This document shows positions 21,580-35,314 of a stretch of 64,000 nt of DNA, in pieces. A program made the position numbers and the translations under genes. This DNA comes from Trachelipus rathkii (Eukaryota; Arthropoda; Malacostraca; Isopoda; Trachelipodidae). The stretch spans positions 31,133 through 95,132 of the forward strand of contig JABUQX010065504.1 of NCBI GenBank assembly GCA_015478945.1, given 5' to 3'. Every line of letters begins with the position of its first letter. Position 1 is the first letter of the stretch. The notes under the pieces were generated by a model, which was not told the DNA's origin, searched no databases, and was given only the letters and a program-made list of their open reading frames with translations.

Positions 21580-22110
21580 CTCTGGACCCCTTTCAGAATG
21601 AGGGCTTCCGTATTGCAACCGGAGTTTTCCGTTTGTCACCAATGGTGAGCTTGTAGGTGGAAGCAGGTGTTATGCATCTGTCTCTGAGAAGAGAACTACA
21701 TATGTGCACACTTTACTTACATTACTTACTTACTTACTTCAATTCTGGCTCTTCTTCTTGATGAGATGGCATGCCACCCCGCTTTCTAGGGCGGACCGCT
21801 CAAAGAAACTGGGAAGTCCTGTTTAGACTGCGAGATTTTTTTTCCTCTTCTCAGTTACTCCGAGACTTTCACATGGTATCATTCGCCCTCTTTAGTTGGG
21901 GCGCAATCGGTGAGGTTTTATCTGTAACCAATCTCATCTGGGGGGCTCTGGTTTCGCCATATCACTCCGAGGTACCTCTTTGGACAGGGTCAGGTTACAA
22001 TAAGGCTCTATCACTATTGTCGAGCTCACAAAAACACCTGTGCTATATACATGACTCAGCGAGTTCGTTGGCTATCCACACGCTTTCACTCTCTTGAGCC
22101 CATCAGATAA
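21580..22110 (+). pseudogene. C-terminal region of jockey-like ORF2
   Basis: NEGLRIATGVFRLSP and AGVMHLSLRRELHM are readable at 21,597-21,705. They fit the segment after RT in jockey-like elements. Beyond the TTAC microsatellite, an open frame at 21,771-22,097 (108 codons) carries no motif I recognise. It is on the expected strand but could be accidental. No RNase H signature was found. Confidence 0.5.
21713..21739. repeat. (TTAC)n microsatellite
   Basis: About six TTAC units with one interrupted unit, inside the C-terminal part of the jockey-like element. Confidence 0.9.
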
Positions 22111-22904
22111 TGTGTATCGTGTTGAGCGGCTACACGAGTCTTGCCGTCTGAGACATTCTAGTTAAATGCATCACTTTTACTATAGTAACCGAATTTTACT
22201 TCGAGCTTCTTATTCTGCTCCACGAGAGACAAGCGGAAGCAAAGTTCAGATTTCTGTATGAATGAGGAATTACTTTACCACATCAGGTACAGTGTTCGTG
22301 TTTAGCCACCAAAAAAAAATACGCGTATTTGGGGATAACGAATCGCACGCGATACATGATAGACTTTCTTTTATCATTAAATCATTATGTGTAGTCTGTT
22401 TGGAATGGCAGCATGATCACACCACGTGTAATTTATTTGTGTTGTATTATAGTTAAGGTAACTCCGGCTAGTGGAAATATCATATAAGAGCGGTGAGCAT
22501 TAACCTCTATACTATAGTGCACACACGCTCACCTAAAAATCATTTTAGATTATGAGAATGAGAATATTTGCTGCGTAATACTATTTCGCACTATTGTGAT
22601 TTCCCTATGCCGGAATTGATAATCATCACCTGCACACTTGTCTATATACAGCCTGTCAGCTTCTGTTTGGCTCATCCTCGGAGTCAATATAACGTATATT
22701 CGTCTCACGCTCTGTACCCAGTATAAACTTTTTGAAGCCGTGGTAAGTCAACACCCCTGGGTCAGGCTCTGAGGGGTATAGTTTAAGGGGGTCTCAAGCA
22801 AGTGAGTTTGAAGAGTAATGACATAGAAACTGTTAAATATATTAATATTATATTTTAACATATATTAATTAATTTATTTCTGACCCTATATATTAAACTT
22901 GTTT
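22111..22904. other. unrecognised sequence
   Basis: No gene found. A GC-richer segment near 22,735-22,800 contains CACCCCTGGGTCAGG and CTGAGGGGT, which together form a weak imperfect hairpin. Beyond 22,840 the sequence becomes AT-rich. Confidence 0.4.
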
Positions 22905-23075
22905 CTAGAAATATATATATATATATATATATAATATATATAATATATATTAAATATATATAATATATAATTAATTATATATATTATATATATTATATAA
23001 TTAAATATTATTATATTAATATATTTTATATATATTTATATATATTATTATATAATATATATATATATAATGAGT
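22905..23075. repeat. (TA)n-rich low-complexity block
   Basis: Almost only A and T, mostly TA and ATT units. It is read directly. Confidence 0.9.
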
Positions 23076-24464
23076 ATATATTTATCCCTTACCCTTATAT
23101 TTATATATAATCAATATATAGCAATTACCTATTAAAAATTCAAATAACCTCTTACAAAAATAAAATAATATATAACTATATTATATATTATAGAATAATC
23201 TACTTTGGACGTATTTTAAATAAGACAGCCAAATAACAAATTAAAAGATGTATTATATATTAATATAAAAATATAAAATAAATAATATATTCAAAAATTA
23301 AGGTAATGATGATTCTGACATTATTTTCATATAGGCTATTGCCAGAAGTTAAAATTTAAGTTATTATATATTATCCAGAGATATTGAACGTTGTGTTGTG
23401 GAAAGTAGTTCTAAATAATTTTTGTAATGTTATACAAAATATCATTATTGATTATTATAAATCATAATTATTCTAAGTTCAAAAAAATTTCTATACGTCT
23501 CAAGAAAGTTACGAAATTGTATTAAGAGCGTTTTTATATAGAAAATTCTTTAATTGTGGACAAAAGCTTTATACTTGGTGAATTATGCACATAATGAATA
23601 ACATTGCGTACGTAGAATGAAGTTTTCATTAAAAAATATATGAGCTCTTATAATATATATTATATATAAGGACTAGTGGTTATATATTATTATTTATCAA
23701 GTGTAACTGCACAACACAAGAAAAGTGCAGTTGGCGAATAAAATTTATTTTTTATTTGAGAGCGCTTCAAGTATTTATGGTCTGTAAAGTATGTTTTTAC
23801 TAAAATTTACTAAAAATATAATAGTAAATAAAATATAAAATAACGAAATGTAAAATTTATTTTTTATGTGTTTTAGATCAAACGAAAACTTCCTAAAACC
23901 GGTATCCGTAACGAAATTTATTCTCCTTTATATATCGACTATCATATTATATTTTGGAAAAAAGATAACAAGAAAATAATATAGATTCATAATTTTCATT
24001 ATAAAGAGAATTATAAAGAAAATCAAGAAAGAGAAACAGACAAAGTTAAAGTCATGAAATTTATGCTATTTATATTTATTAATTTTAATCACTAGAGGAA
24101 ATACCATAAGGAGTTAAAACCAGCATAGAATGATAATAGACTCGGGATTCATCTCGTACTCATCACTACTGGTATGGTATATACGACCGTAGGGGGGGGA
24201 GGGAGACTTTGATATTCACCCCTCTGTCCTACTATATTATCGCTCACCGTCGGCTCGAAAGCCTATATATACCCTATGAAATTTTACTATAACTATAATA
24301 TTAGAATTTTTTTATTCTCAATACTCCCATACTTAAAAAATTTACCTTATGAATTTATATCCAAAAATAATATTAATCCATTTCTCCCGTAGTCATTGAG
24401 TTGTAATATAATGATTTTATTTAATATTAAATCAATGATATATGTATATATAGGGATGTACTTT
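23076..24464. other. AT-rich sequence with one GC-shifted islet
   Basis: No gene recognised. The islet at about 24,118-24,290 is much richer in G and C. It starts CAGCATAGAATGATAATAGAC, which vaguely resembles a tRNA A box, and later has GGCTCGAAAGCC. The spacing to any B box is poor, so a tRNA-derived SINE is only a possibility. Confidence 0.35.
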
Positions 24465-24665
24465 TCTGTCATATTATATACATTATTAATATTATATAAT
24501 AGGTATTAATAATATATATATTATATATATATATATAATTAATTATATTAATATATATTTATATATATATTAATATATATATTAATATATATATTAATAT
24601 TATAATATATATATATATATATATATTCATATATAATACTATTATATATATATATTATATAATAT

Positions 24666-24698
<33 letters not shown>

Positions 24699-24756
24699 AT
24701 ATATATATATAAATAATATATAATATTATATATATTAATATAATAATATATATATA

Positions 24757-24808
<52 letters not shown>

Positions 24809-24984
24809 ATATATATATATATCTATATATAATTAATATAATATTAATAAACTATATATATATATATATATATAATATATAATATATTATATATTATATA
24901 TTTATATATGATAAAAAATATAATATAAAAATATTAACAAAATATTTACTTTACTTTACTATATTATTTATATACTGTATATAT

Positions 24985-25023
<39 letters not shown>
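24465..25023. repeat. long (TA)n/AT-only block
   Basis: About 560 bases with almost no G or C, dominated by TATATA with AATA and TTAA interruptions. It is the longest such block in the window. Confidence 0.95.
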
Positions 25024-25026
<3 letters not shown>

Positions 25027-26381
25027 CATCATAGTCAGTCAGATCGTTTATTTTCTTTAACTTCAATCACTTTTTCCTTATATGATAATAATAATATATA
25101 TATATATAATACATTTATAAGGCCTACCTATTTATGTAAGTATGGTGTCTATTCTAAAATATTATATATACACGTCTATTTATTATATCAGATCTTACTG
25201 TTGAAGCTATTATTAACGCTAAGAAGGCATAGGGTTTTAATGGTATTCCTCCTGTATTTTCTATAAATACCATTATAGTAGAAAATATTTCGTGTATTAT
25301 CATGTCACACTTGACCTTAAGATTAATACATTTAGAGCTCTAGATCTTATTTCAATTTTCGACTACTATTAACCAATCATACTGTTAAAGTAATATATAA
25401 ACTACCTTTATCATTCAACCAGTGGATTGGCATTAAAATAAATCACTCACTTAAAAAAAATAAAAGCCCACCTGTAAGTGGTTTTTTTACCCAGATCGGA
25501 AGTGCTTTTTATTATTTAGTTATTTATTTTGAGCTATTATTTTTCACAATATATTTGAGTAGATAATATTTATATATTAAAATTACTATGTGTAATTATA
25601 TATAAATATATAACATAACTATTAATATTATGTTTATTCATTTAATTAGTTATAAGAGTATACTCATAGTTGTAATTTTTAATTTATCATAGTAATTTGA
25701 TTCTTCTTTATTTATATTACTTTAATATATCATATTTTGTAATAAAATGTAGAATGACTTTAAGAATGAAAAATTTTATTAAAATATTTAATGCAAAAGT
25801 ACAAATGAATAGTATCCTTTAAATTTTATTAGGTCTGAAAGAGAACTAGAATTCCATTATATAAAATTACTATAAATAAACTTTTAAAAGTAAATAAAAA
25901 AGAAATTTTATTTTTTATCCTCTCACACATACATTTTTACTAATATAATTTTTGAATTTCCATTATATTTATTATTAATTTTAATGTGAGGTATATACGT
26001 TCTAATTGATTGAATTTGAGTCAGTGATACAATTTTCTGTGAGATCAACATATTTTTTTCTATATAGTATTCTAAAGATATCACTCAAAGTCTTGAGCAT
26101 AAAGGTCACTAGACTCTTTAGAGATTTTATTATTATAAACTGAGAGAGATATTATTTTCCGTAATCTAGTGCGCTCAAGCTTTCTCGGCAGAATACAAGT
26201 GATAAAGCTCATAGCACTCATGAGAGAGAGACTCTCTCTATTAAAAGAACGAATATAACTCATGTTAACTTAACGAAACTGAGTTAATTTATGATAAAAT
26301 CTTTTTTGATATACATTAAGAATCAATAGTATATTTCAGAAAATATGAACTGATTCAAATAATAAAAAGAAAATTTATCCC
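25024..26381. other. AT-rich sequence, no gene
   Basis: Nothing recognised on either strand. The 60-codon minus-strand frame at 26,081-26,263 has no motif. Confidence 0.5.
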
Positions 26382-26478
26382 AATATATATTATATATATA
26401 TATATATATAATAATAATATATATATATATATAATATATTAATATATATATTATATATATATTAAATATAATATAATA
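26382..26478. repeat. (TA)n block
   Basis: About 100 bases of TA-rich dinucleotide repeat. A smaller tract lies at 26,537-26,565. Confidence 0.9.
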
Positions 26479-26565
26479 TTAATGTATATCATATTAAATT
26501 TGTATCATCTATATACCAGAGTGGTTTACCAATGTTAATATATAATATATATATATATATATATG

Positions 26566-27962
26566 TAATTATTAGATACTAAAATTCTGTCGAGTTGAGT
26601 GAACTCTCAGGTATAGAAACCAGTAGGGAGACAGGCGAAATATAACAGAGGGTACCTATAGTATAGAGAGAGTAGAATAATTATGAAAGAAGAAGGATCT
26701 TCAGTATATATAAGGGATTTATTTGAATAGATAGTCAATAAGATTGAATGAGTCGATTATCTGTTGAGATTGTAAGTACATTCTACTAAATGTTTTTAAT
26801 TTTCACTACTTATAAGATGAAGTAGAGGAAAGAAATAGAAATAATGAAAGAAAATTTATTGCGTACATAAGGATAAAAAGGAAAATATTATGAATTTAGA
26901 TTTAAAGCAATTCCGTCAATAAATATGTATTTAAATTTGTTAAGCGTACATATTAAATGTATATATTTATTTCTAGTTATTTATAATCTGGGTTCGAGGA
27001 GCAGCAAAAATTTTTGAAAAGTTTTTTATTTTAAATTATAATATGAAACTATACAAAACAAGTTCCGTTCTCGTTGAAAACGAAATTTAATATATAAGAT
27101 ATCAAAATATTAAAATACTAAATTTAAGAAGGTGGGAGTCTGCGTTTATCTAAGATCTATCAAGTCTATGGTCGAGTCATATGAATTAAATTTTCCAAAT
27201 TCTCTTTAACCACTGGTAGCAAGGGCTTAGAGTAACTACCCTTCATGTATCACATTTATATCTATCCTAGCGAATGAATTTGAGATTATATCGTTTAACG
27301 TATTACTAATGAGTAGATATATTCTATGATTGTGTGAGTTAGATAAGTAATGTAAATAATAAATAATATTAATAATATAAATAATTGAGTTTAATAGATT
27401 AAATATTTTTAAAAATATGTCTGAAATTAATCATGTTTTAAATAATATTTTATAAATTATTTTTGTTATGTAAATTGTTAATAAATATATAATATATACA
27501 AAACATATATAATATATAATAGAATAACAAGTATAGTAATATTATGTGGTTAGATAATTTTTGACTGTTGCACATGATGCTGTTTTATTAGTTAATGAAA
27601 ATAATTATTGATATATAATAATATAGTTTGGACATATATAATATTTAATTAATATAGTGTAATAAGATGATGCAAATATAATTTGCAATATTTATATTAT
27701 TAATTTAAAACTATATATAGTGCTATATATGTATGCATCATAATAATTATAATATTAAAATTATTAATGATTAATATATTATAGAATGTTTTATAGTGAT
27801 GAGAGAATAATGATTAAGTATAAATAATAATTTCTATAATAATAAATGAAGTTGATAACAATAGTACGAGCAAAAATTATATATATGAGTTATATATAAT
27901 TTAAAAATAAAAAATTTAGTATATCACATATTTTATTTTATTATATTATATAAAGCTGTCAA
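26566..27962. other. AT-rich sequence, no gene
   Basis: Nothing recognised. Composition is uniformly AT-rich except for a slightly GC-richer patch near 27,130-27,250. Confidence 0.5.
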
Positions 27963-28130
27963 GCTCACGATAGCTCAGTGTTAGAAGTCATTCGCCAAAT
28001 CACTGAGCGAGAGGGTCCCGCAGGTTTCGCTCAAAACTGGTCGAGTGGTAGATGAATATATAGAGCTTATATTCTCTCACTCATCTCACTTGGGGCTTAG
28101 GCTCCGTACCTGTCATCTGATATACGTTAT
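27963..28130 (+). mobile_element. probable tRNA-derived SINE fragment
   Basis: GATAGCTCAGTGTTAGAAG at 27,969-27,987 is close to a pol III A box of tRNA type (TAGCTCAGTGGTTAGAGC). GTCCCGCAGGTTTCGCTC at 28,015-28,032 is close to a B box (GGTTCGANTC). The distance of about 50 bases between them is right for a tRNA-like internal promoter. After it come GGTCGAGTGGTAGATG and ACTTGGGGCTTAGGCTCCG, which would be the tRNA-unrelated body. It is not a tRNA gene, because no acceptor stem or closed cloverleaf is apparent. It stands out as GC-richer against the desert around it. Confidence 0.55.
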
Positions 28131-28225
28131 TTAAAATGGTGAGTATATATACACCTCCTGCCCTTAGATTATGAGTAGCCTTCATGAGCCTACGTGAAGT
28201 GATGGTGTTTATTTTTCTGTATAAA

Positions 28226-28344
28226 TATGATATATATAATATTATTTATTATATTTATAATATTATATATATATATATATGTAATATATATATATGTATA
28301 TATAATGTATAATATATTAATATAATATATATATATTATATATA

Positions 28345-28383
<39 letters not shown>

Positions 28384-28432
28384 TATATATAATTAATTAT
28401 TATATATATATTAATATATTATATATATAGAC
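28226..28432. repeat. (TA)n block
   Basis: About 200 bases of TA-rich repeat shortly downstream of the SINE-like segment. Confidence 0.9.
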
Positions 28433-28577
28433 AAAGTCTATTTATATTGTACCTTTTATAACGGAGAACTTACGTTAACAGAAAATATAATAAATAGTAC
28501 ATAGTGAGTATCTAAAACATAACAGGACCCATAAATAGATATTCTAGTTTTGGGCTTTTGTTAATTATATTTATATC

Positions 28578-28767
28578 TGTATTTATAATATTATATTATT
28601 ATATATATCATATATATGTATATATATATGTATAATATATATGTATATATATAATATATATATATTAATATATATATTAATAATCATATATATATACTAT
28701 ATATATCTATATTTATTATATATATTAATACCTAATATTAATATATATATATATATTATATATTATA
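28578..28767. repeat. (TA)n block
   Basis: TA-rich repeat of about 190 bases. The plus-strand open frame at 28,641-28,823 (Tyr/Ile only) is its translation and not a gene. Confidence 0.9.
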
Positions 28768-31700
28768 TTGTAAAATTATTACTATCACAATTATTTGAAA
28801 TCACTTTCACACGGCGTTTATGATTAACTTATATATATAAAAATCGTTTACATATATATCTTAAAAAAACAAATTTTATTATACTAACTAAAATATTCAC
28901 TAATATTCCTAACAAATACCTATAGTGCTCGCTCAACATATTTTGTTTAAATAATAATAAACTTTTTTACTCACTATTTAATTACCTTATTATTATTGTT
29001 TAGTAACTACTCTAGTTACTATTTTATTTTATCGTAAAACTTGAGATAACAGGATGTATCGAAATTAAATATATATATATAAGTTCTGAGTGAAATCATG
29101 ATATTCACTATATTAGCTAATAGGAATAGTCCTTCTAAATCTAAATTCCTAAATATCCACAACCGATAATTCTCAATGATTTACATTTGTAAAATATTAT
29201 TATATCACAAAATCCTTCTATTTATACAATTTAAGATAGAGAGACCGAGAGAATAATGGGGAATGAGAGGGAGAAAACTTTGGGGTTTAGAGGGATTAGA
29301 GAGGGTTTTGGGGAATAAAAATGGATCTTTTAAAATAGTATGAAGTTTGTATGGACTCACACAAGTGTAATGATTGTTCGTTTGGGCCCTAGTACAATAC
29401 CACTCAGATATTGATACAAGCTAAGAAAATATAGTTTCTGTGATATAGTTAATATGTTGTTAAGAGGCGGTCAGTAAACTTATATATAGAATAGAAGTTT
29501 ATGTAAGAAAAAGTGAATACACTGATATAGTAATATATAATTTTGAGCTTATATATTATATGATAATTGTATATATTACATATATATTAATTATATACTA
29601 TTATTAATAATTAATATATTTTTTGATAATATCTGTTTTTTTTTTCATTACATCACATTTTATTTTAAATTGTAAAATTTAAAAATCACATAAATAGCAA
29701 GTAAATATTAGTATGAGTACATAACACATATAGAGGTAACGTTCTCACTTTCTCACTTATAACATAAATATCATTATCCATCGCTATAGTGGTCTAAATG
29801 AGTATATATCGTTAAATTTACTTTAAATAATAATAATTAAATAATAATAATTGATTATAGATAAATTAAATATAATGACATTAATTAATATAATAATAAT
29901 TAATTAAATAATAATAATAAGAATAATTTAATAAAATAAGAGAATGCAAGATAACAAGATTAGTGAGAATGCAAGATAACGAGGCATAGTAATATTTATC
30001 AAACTTAAAAAACATTTATTACATAACTAGAAGCTATAAAAAAGGTATATAACAGTTTAATTTACTTATATATTAAATAATAATAAATAAATTAAATAAT
30101 TACATTAGATTAATTATAATTAAATTAATAAATAATATAATGATATTAATATTAATAATATAATAAATAATATATATTATATATATATACTAATAAACTA
30201 ATAATAAAATCACAGGAGAGTATAATTATATTTAGAAAAATATTTTAAAGCTCATTTTAACTTTGTAATATTTATTATTGTTATTAATATATAAATAGAT
30301 AGGCGATATTATAATATCTAAATGAAATTATATGTATTAGAAATATTTATTAAGAGATATAAGTTTAACATGCTTGTTTAAGTGTTTCTTCATATCATTA
30401 CCTAATTCATTTGAAGTTTTTTATATATAATAAGAGTATATATGGTCTGAATCAATTAAAGAAGGAACATTATACTTAAAACGCTGATTAAAGAAATAAA
30501 AAATATGATCATTTTTATATTTGTATTAATATAATAATTTGATTATATATTAATAATACGAATTAAATTTATTTTAAATTAACATAGCTTTAATTACTTT
30601 ATTATAAAATAATTATTGTAGTTAACACGCCTATGTATCTCTCGCGCCACACTCACTATATTTTATTTCTATTATCTCATTATTTAGTAGCTGAATTGAT
30701 TTTAATGGTAAGGGGCAAGATTTTTAAGTAAACTATGCTTTAGTTATTTAGATATTTTATATTTTTAGGAAAGTTTTTGGATAGAAGATGTAAATATATA
30801 AAACTCTTTATAATCAGTAATTGGTGCGTTTATTAAACTCCCTTCACCATTATAGTGGCCAATTTGAGAGAGAAAAATTACTCGATAATAAAAAAGGTAC
30901 ACACTAATATGGCAATTGCTTGCTCGATAACGGATATTTAGGAGGTGTATATCTATTCTTCATATTCATAGAGTGAGGTTACTTTGAGTAGTACATTAAG
31001 GATTGAAGAAGATTTCGCGTCTTGTCTATTCGAAAACCTATGGAAATTCTATTGGTCTACAAGTGCTTCACATTGAGAGTTTTAAATACCTTAATTCCTA
31101 TATGAAGGGTGACTTTTATTCTATTGTATCAACTATAACAGAATATTCCGAGAATCCATAATTTGCTCACAAGCAGTTATCAAGGTGATATATATCAATT
31201 GTATAGATACTTATAGTAATTATCTAGAAATTATAATTTTTCACACAATAAACTATAATAAATTATTCAACACAAAGTTTATAAATTGTATATATAATAG
31301 GTAACCTATATATAAAGTTAGGTATTGGAGAATCTATATTGGTCACTATATTTGGGTCCTTAATATGTAGTCACAATTATATTTCATTATGGTAATATGT
31401 ATATGATGATTTTCAAATAAATTAGTTAGTAGGAAAATTGTGCAAATGGTGTTGACTAATGTACGCTAAATTAATACTATCGCCTGAGGCTTTTATATAT
31501 ATATTATATATAGTATGTTATCCATATTTTATAGCATAATTTCAAACACAAAAGGTTGTTTTATAATATTTAAAGTAAACAGTACGTACCATGAGTTATT
31601 ATCCAAAAATAATATTTAACATAAAAAAATTTATTTTTATAAAAATGGAGTATGAAACAGGAAAATAAACAAGGAACTAGGCTTACCTTGGTAAATTTGA

Positions 31701-32727
31701 GCTTAATTATAATATATATATATTAGTGTTAGAATGTAATGAAAATATCAAATAAAAAAAAATCTTCACGATCAGTATTAATGTCATAATATAGAAATAG
31801 GGCAAGAAGACCAAGTTTGATGAGAACCTTCCAAATATAATGACATTTATATTATGACATTCATATTTTGTATGTTATTTTATTTATATATTTGTTCTTT
31901 ATTTTTTTTTATTAGAGAAGCAAAATTACTTGCAAAATTATACATATATTAAAAATAATTGTTTAATATTATGCAATTTTTTTTATCTATATGTAATTAC
32001 TAATGTACTTTTGTAGGAAGTTTTTTAAGATATAATATAATAGAATAAATAATTTATAAATGCAACAATCCCTATGTAAAAATTTAAAAATACTATTAAA
32101 TCATTGAAAAATTGATTCAAATTATTGATATTTATATAATCATATTAATGAATAAATATTAATAGTTAAGAGACCCATTTCATAGTGAAAATCTGTATAG
32201 TTTATCTCACAATTGAATGAGGCTGTTTTAATATTACCTTTAAGTTTCAATTTGATAAATAATATTCAAAACAGATAGACTAGGAAGTCATAAATTAATT
32301 CATAAGAAAGGGTTTGATTATTTAACAATATAATAAAAGGTGTGTACATAGAAGTTATTTTGTTTTATGACTATAATATTCAGTGATATATGAGGAAAAA
32401 ATTAGTAAATAGGAGACCAGAGGGAAGGGGGTTATATAAAGATAATTAGTCATTGAATTGGATGATAATTAATCGGAGAGGAGGGATGAGATTGTCTATG
32501 AGTAGGGGAGAATCTGAGATAATTCTCAAGTAATAGAGAAAGATGATATCTAGAGTCACTTCCAAAGAGTATGAGGTGATTGAAATCATTATTGCCCAAT
32601 TGAACCTCCTATATATCAATTAATTCCATTCCTTCCAAGTTTATCTTTCACCATTTGATTATATTTTACATTTACAATTTTTACGCGCTATATTCTCTTG
32701 ACACAAACAACACACAACACACATCGT
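28768..32727. other. AT-rich desert, no gene
   Basis: About 4 kb with no recognised gene, motif or repeat family. There is a short direct repeat of GAGAATGCAAGATAAC (29,941-29,956 and 29,968-29,983). Purine-rich patches occur at 29,235-29,330 and 32,390-32,560. Confidence 0.5.
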
Positions 32728-32912
32728 TTTATATATTATATATATTATTAATATGTATGTATTAATATTATTAATAATACTATATATATATATAATATAT
32801 ATATATATAATATATAATATATATATATTAATATATATATATAATATATATATATATATATACTATATATATTAATATATATAATATTAATATATATATA
32901 TTAATAATATAT
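32728..32912. repeat. (TA)n block
   Basis: About 185 bases of TA/AATA units, read directly. Confidence 0.9.
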
Positions 32913-35158
32913 ATCCTGTTTTTAACTATTTATTAATATAATAAATATAAATCTATATATAATGTATTACATTATATTTTCATTATAATTATATATGCAT
33001 TATAATAATTATAATATTTGTGTATGTGCTAATAACGGAAAGTTAAAACAGGTGGGTTAAAAAATTTCGATTTATTTGTTTTTTTTATTAAATAATTATG
33101 CATATAATTAACATTTCGATAAATAGACGAATATTTAAACAGGATGGTAATAATAAAAACCGAAAGGTTGTTTATTTTTTATTTACAAACTATCTGTTAT
33201 TTTTTTTGTGAAAATAAAAAAGTGTTTTTTTTTATCTTATTTTTATGAGATGAAATATATATAATAAAAATTAAACGTATATTATTTTTTATTTATATAT
33301 TGATATTTTTATTATTATTTTTCACATATAATAATGGAAATCCGTAATTATAGTCAATATATTATAATACTATAATTAATTAATAATATTACCAATAATT
33401 AATTTAAACCTTTTGGGTCAGACCCCAGACCACCCAGTTAAATAAGTCATCATAGGACCAGAGGTCTAATATTAAGATTTTCTTCCACTATATGGTCATC
33501 CTTATATATAATATATTACAAAACACGTATAATCCTTATTATTAAGGTCACAAAACAAGAAAATTGTCTATCTGTTATATATATAATTCTATGTATTAGA
33601 CATTACATATCTTTTTTATTTGTAATATCCAAAAATTACAGAAAATTATGTAATTTTGACCTATGAATACCAATAAGAATGTGTTTATAACATTATATGA
33701 ACCTAAACAGATAATGTTACACACTAGCACTTTTTCGTATGGTATCCCTATTAATATATGAACTATTATACGGATTTTTATATGAGTGTATATATACTAA
33801 AGAAATAATTATATGGAAATTATATTTTGAAGGACCCTGAAATATTTTATTAATAAAATTATATATCTATTATATTAGACATAACTCAAGTAAGAGATTA
33901 TTATAAATAAAAAGCCATAACAATTATATAACAGAATTGAGGATAATAAATATAATTTTTATTTCAAATTTTTAATACCAGAGATTTAGATATCCACTGC
34001 TAGTTCACAAAGATAGAGAATAAGTAGATCAATTTTTAAAGAACTTTGAAGACAGTTAAGGAAACAAGAGTTCACCTATTGATATATAAAGAATGAAACA
34101 TAATTAATAGTATTGTAACTCTATTACCATTTTAAAGAACACAATAACCTACGATTGAAAAAAGGGGATTAGTAATGTTCTTAATTTAGATACAGTAAAA
34201 GAACTAATTTAAATATTAATTTAATATAATGGAAATTATTGAGAGAGATATTTAAATATATTTTGAAAGAATATATTATTTTTATATTTCTGAAATGTCT
34301 AGTCATAAAAAGTGATTAAATATATTTTTAAATTTTTAAATATTTTAATATATAGAAAATATAGATCTTTAACAGAGTAATTTACAATAATTATGTGTTG
34401 AAATCGAATAAATAATTTAAATTTTAAATTAAAAGTTAATAATCGATAATAAAACTTCTTTGTTTGAGTCAGTGAAGATATTTGGGGTACGTTCTGGGTG
34501 AACATATAGTTAATATATTGAGAGATCGGGTGATGATAATGAATTTGAAAATAATAATTGTAAAACGATTTATGAGAATTAGAAATTTTTTTCCTTGTGA
34601 GGAGGAGACGGTTAGTGATAGAATAATGTAAGTATATTAGAAACTCTCTTATATATAACAGTTGAGTTATTCCTATTTATAGTATTTTATGCGAGAGAGG
34701 TAGGTAGCATTGTGGAGGAGAAATAGGTTATCTGATTAGGAAACAGTTGATTGTGTTTGAGTTAAAGATCTGTTTTTGAAAAAAAAATTGATGATGAGTT
34801 AAGTAATGTGACTACTTGTTAATTCTAAAAGTTTTGTACTTTGTGTTATTATTGTTGAAATGGAATTATCACAGGTGGATCATTATGAGTATCGTTTCTA
34901 TTTTGTATATATGAGTTATATTGATATATAGCTTTGAGTGAGACTTTAAGGAGATTGAGTACGATGAAGGAGTAGTATATCTGTGAGACACACGCGAATA
35001 TAGGTACGTGGTAAATATTCACAGAGGTTGAGAATTTCGGAGTGGATCAAGCTATATCGCGAAACATTGTTTACAGTTGCACACACATGTTTCGCTGTCT
35101 ACCAGAACGTCGGTTTCGACATAGCCACATAAGTAAATCAGGCCTCTGAGACTCCGAT
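32913..35158. other. AT-rich sequence, no gene
   Basis: Nothing recognised. GGGTC-A-GACCC at 33,415-33,425 is a small palindrome inside a GC-richer patch (33,405-33,470). Confidence 0.5.
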
Positions 35159-35314
35159 GAGTACGAGACTATCCTCTCTGCGACAGATGCTATGCCTAGG
35201 ACATTTCCTAAGACTTGGAAGAAAGCGAGGGGGCGTATTGTGTTGTATGGAGCAGCATGGGATCGTGCAATTAATCATTATCGCGGAGCTAAGCCAACGT
35301 CGAAAAAGTAGAGA
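35159..35314 (+). pseudogene. possible LINE reverse-transcriptase fragment
   Basis: An open stretch of 51 codons without internal stops reads DAMPRTFPKTWKKARGRI and later DRAINHYRGAKPTSKK before a stop. The pattern FPKTWKkAR...l...D.a.i..YRpi is characteristic of the first conserved blocks of LINE reverse transcriptases (R1/CR1/jockey-type clades). The upstream and downstream RT blocks are not recognisable. It differs in wording from both LINEs in the 4.5-22 kb region, so it would be a third family. The overlapping 68-codon frame at 35,157-35,363 is the shadow. Confidence is limited because the match is one block only. Confidence 0.35.

Larger units (their letters stand above)
18650..22110 (+). 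mobile_element. jockey-like LINE, right-arm copy, broken
   Basis: The order is ORF1 tail (18,658-18,942), endonuclease (about 18,976-19,970, with an internal tandem duplication), connector (20,000-20,400), reverse transcriptase (20,400-21,560) and a C-terminal tail (to about 21,700, possibly 22,100). The protein patches resemble the jockey-type LINEs abundant in crustacean genomes (from memory). At least four frameshifts interrupt the RT, and two catalytic residues are substituted. The element is head to head with the minus-strand LINE ending at 18,430. Confidence 0.85.

Noticed and set aside
27963..28035. True tRNA gene
   Set aside because: A- and B-box-like words are present, but acceptor and anticodon stems do not close. 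A tRNA-derived SINE fits better.
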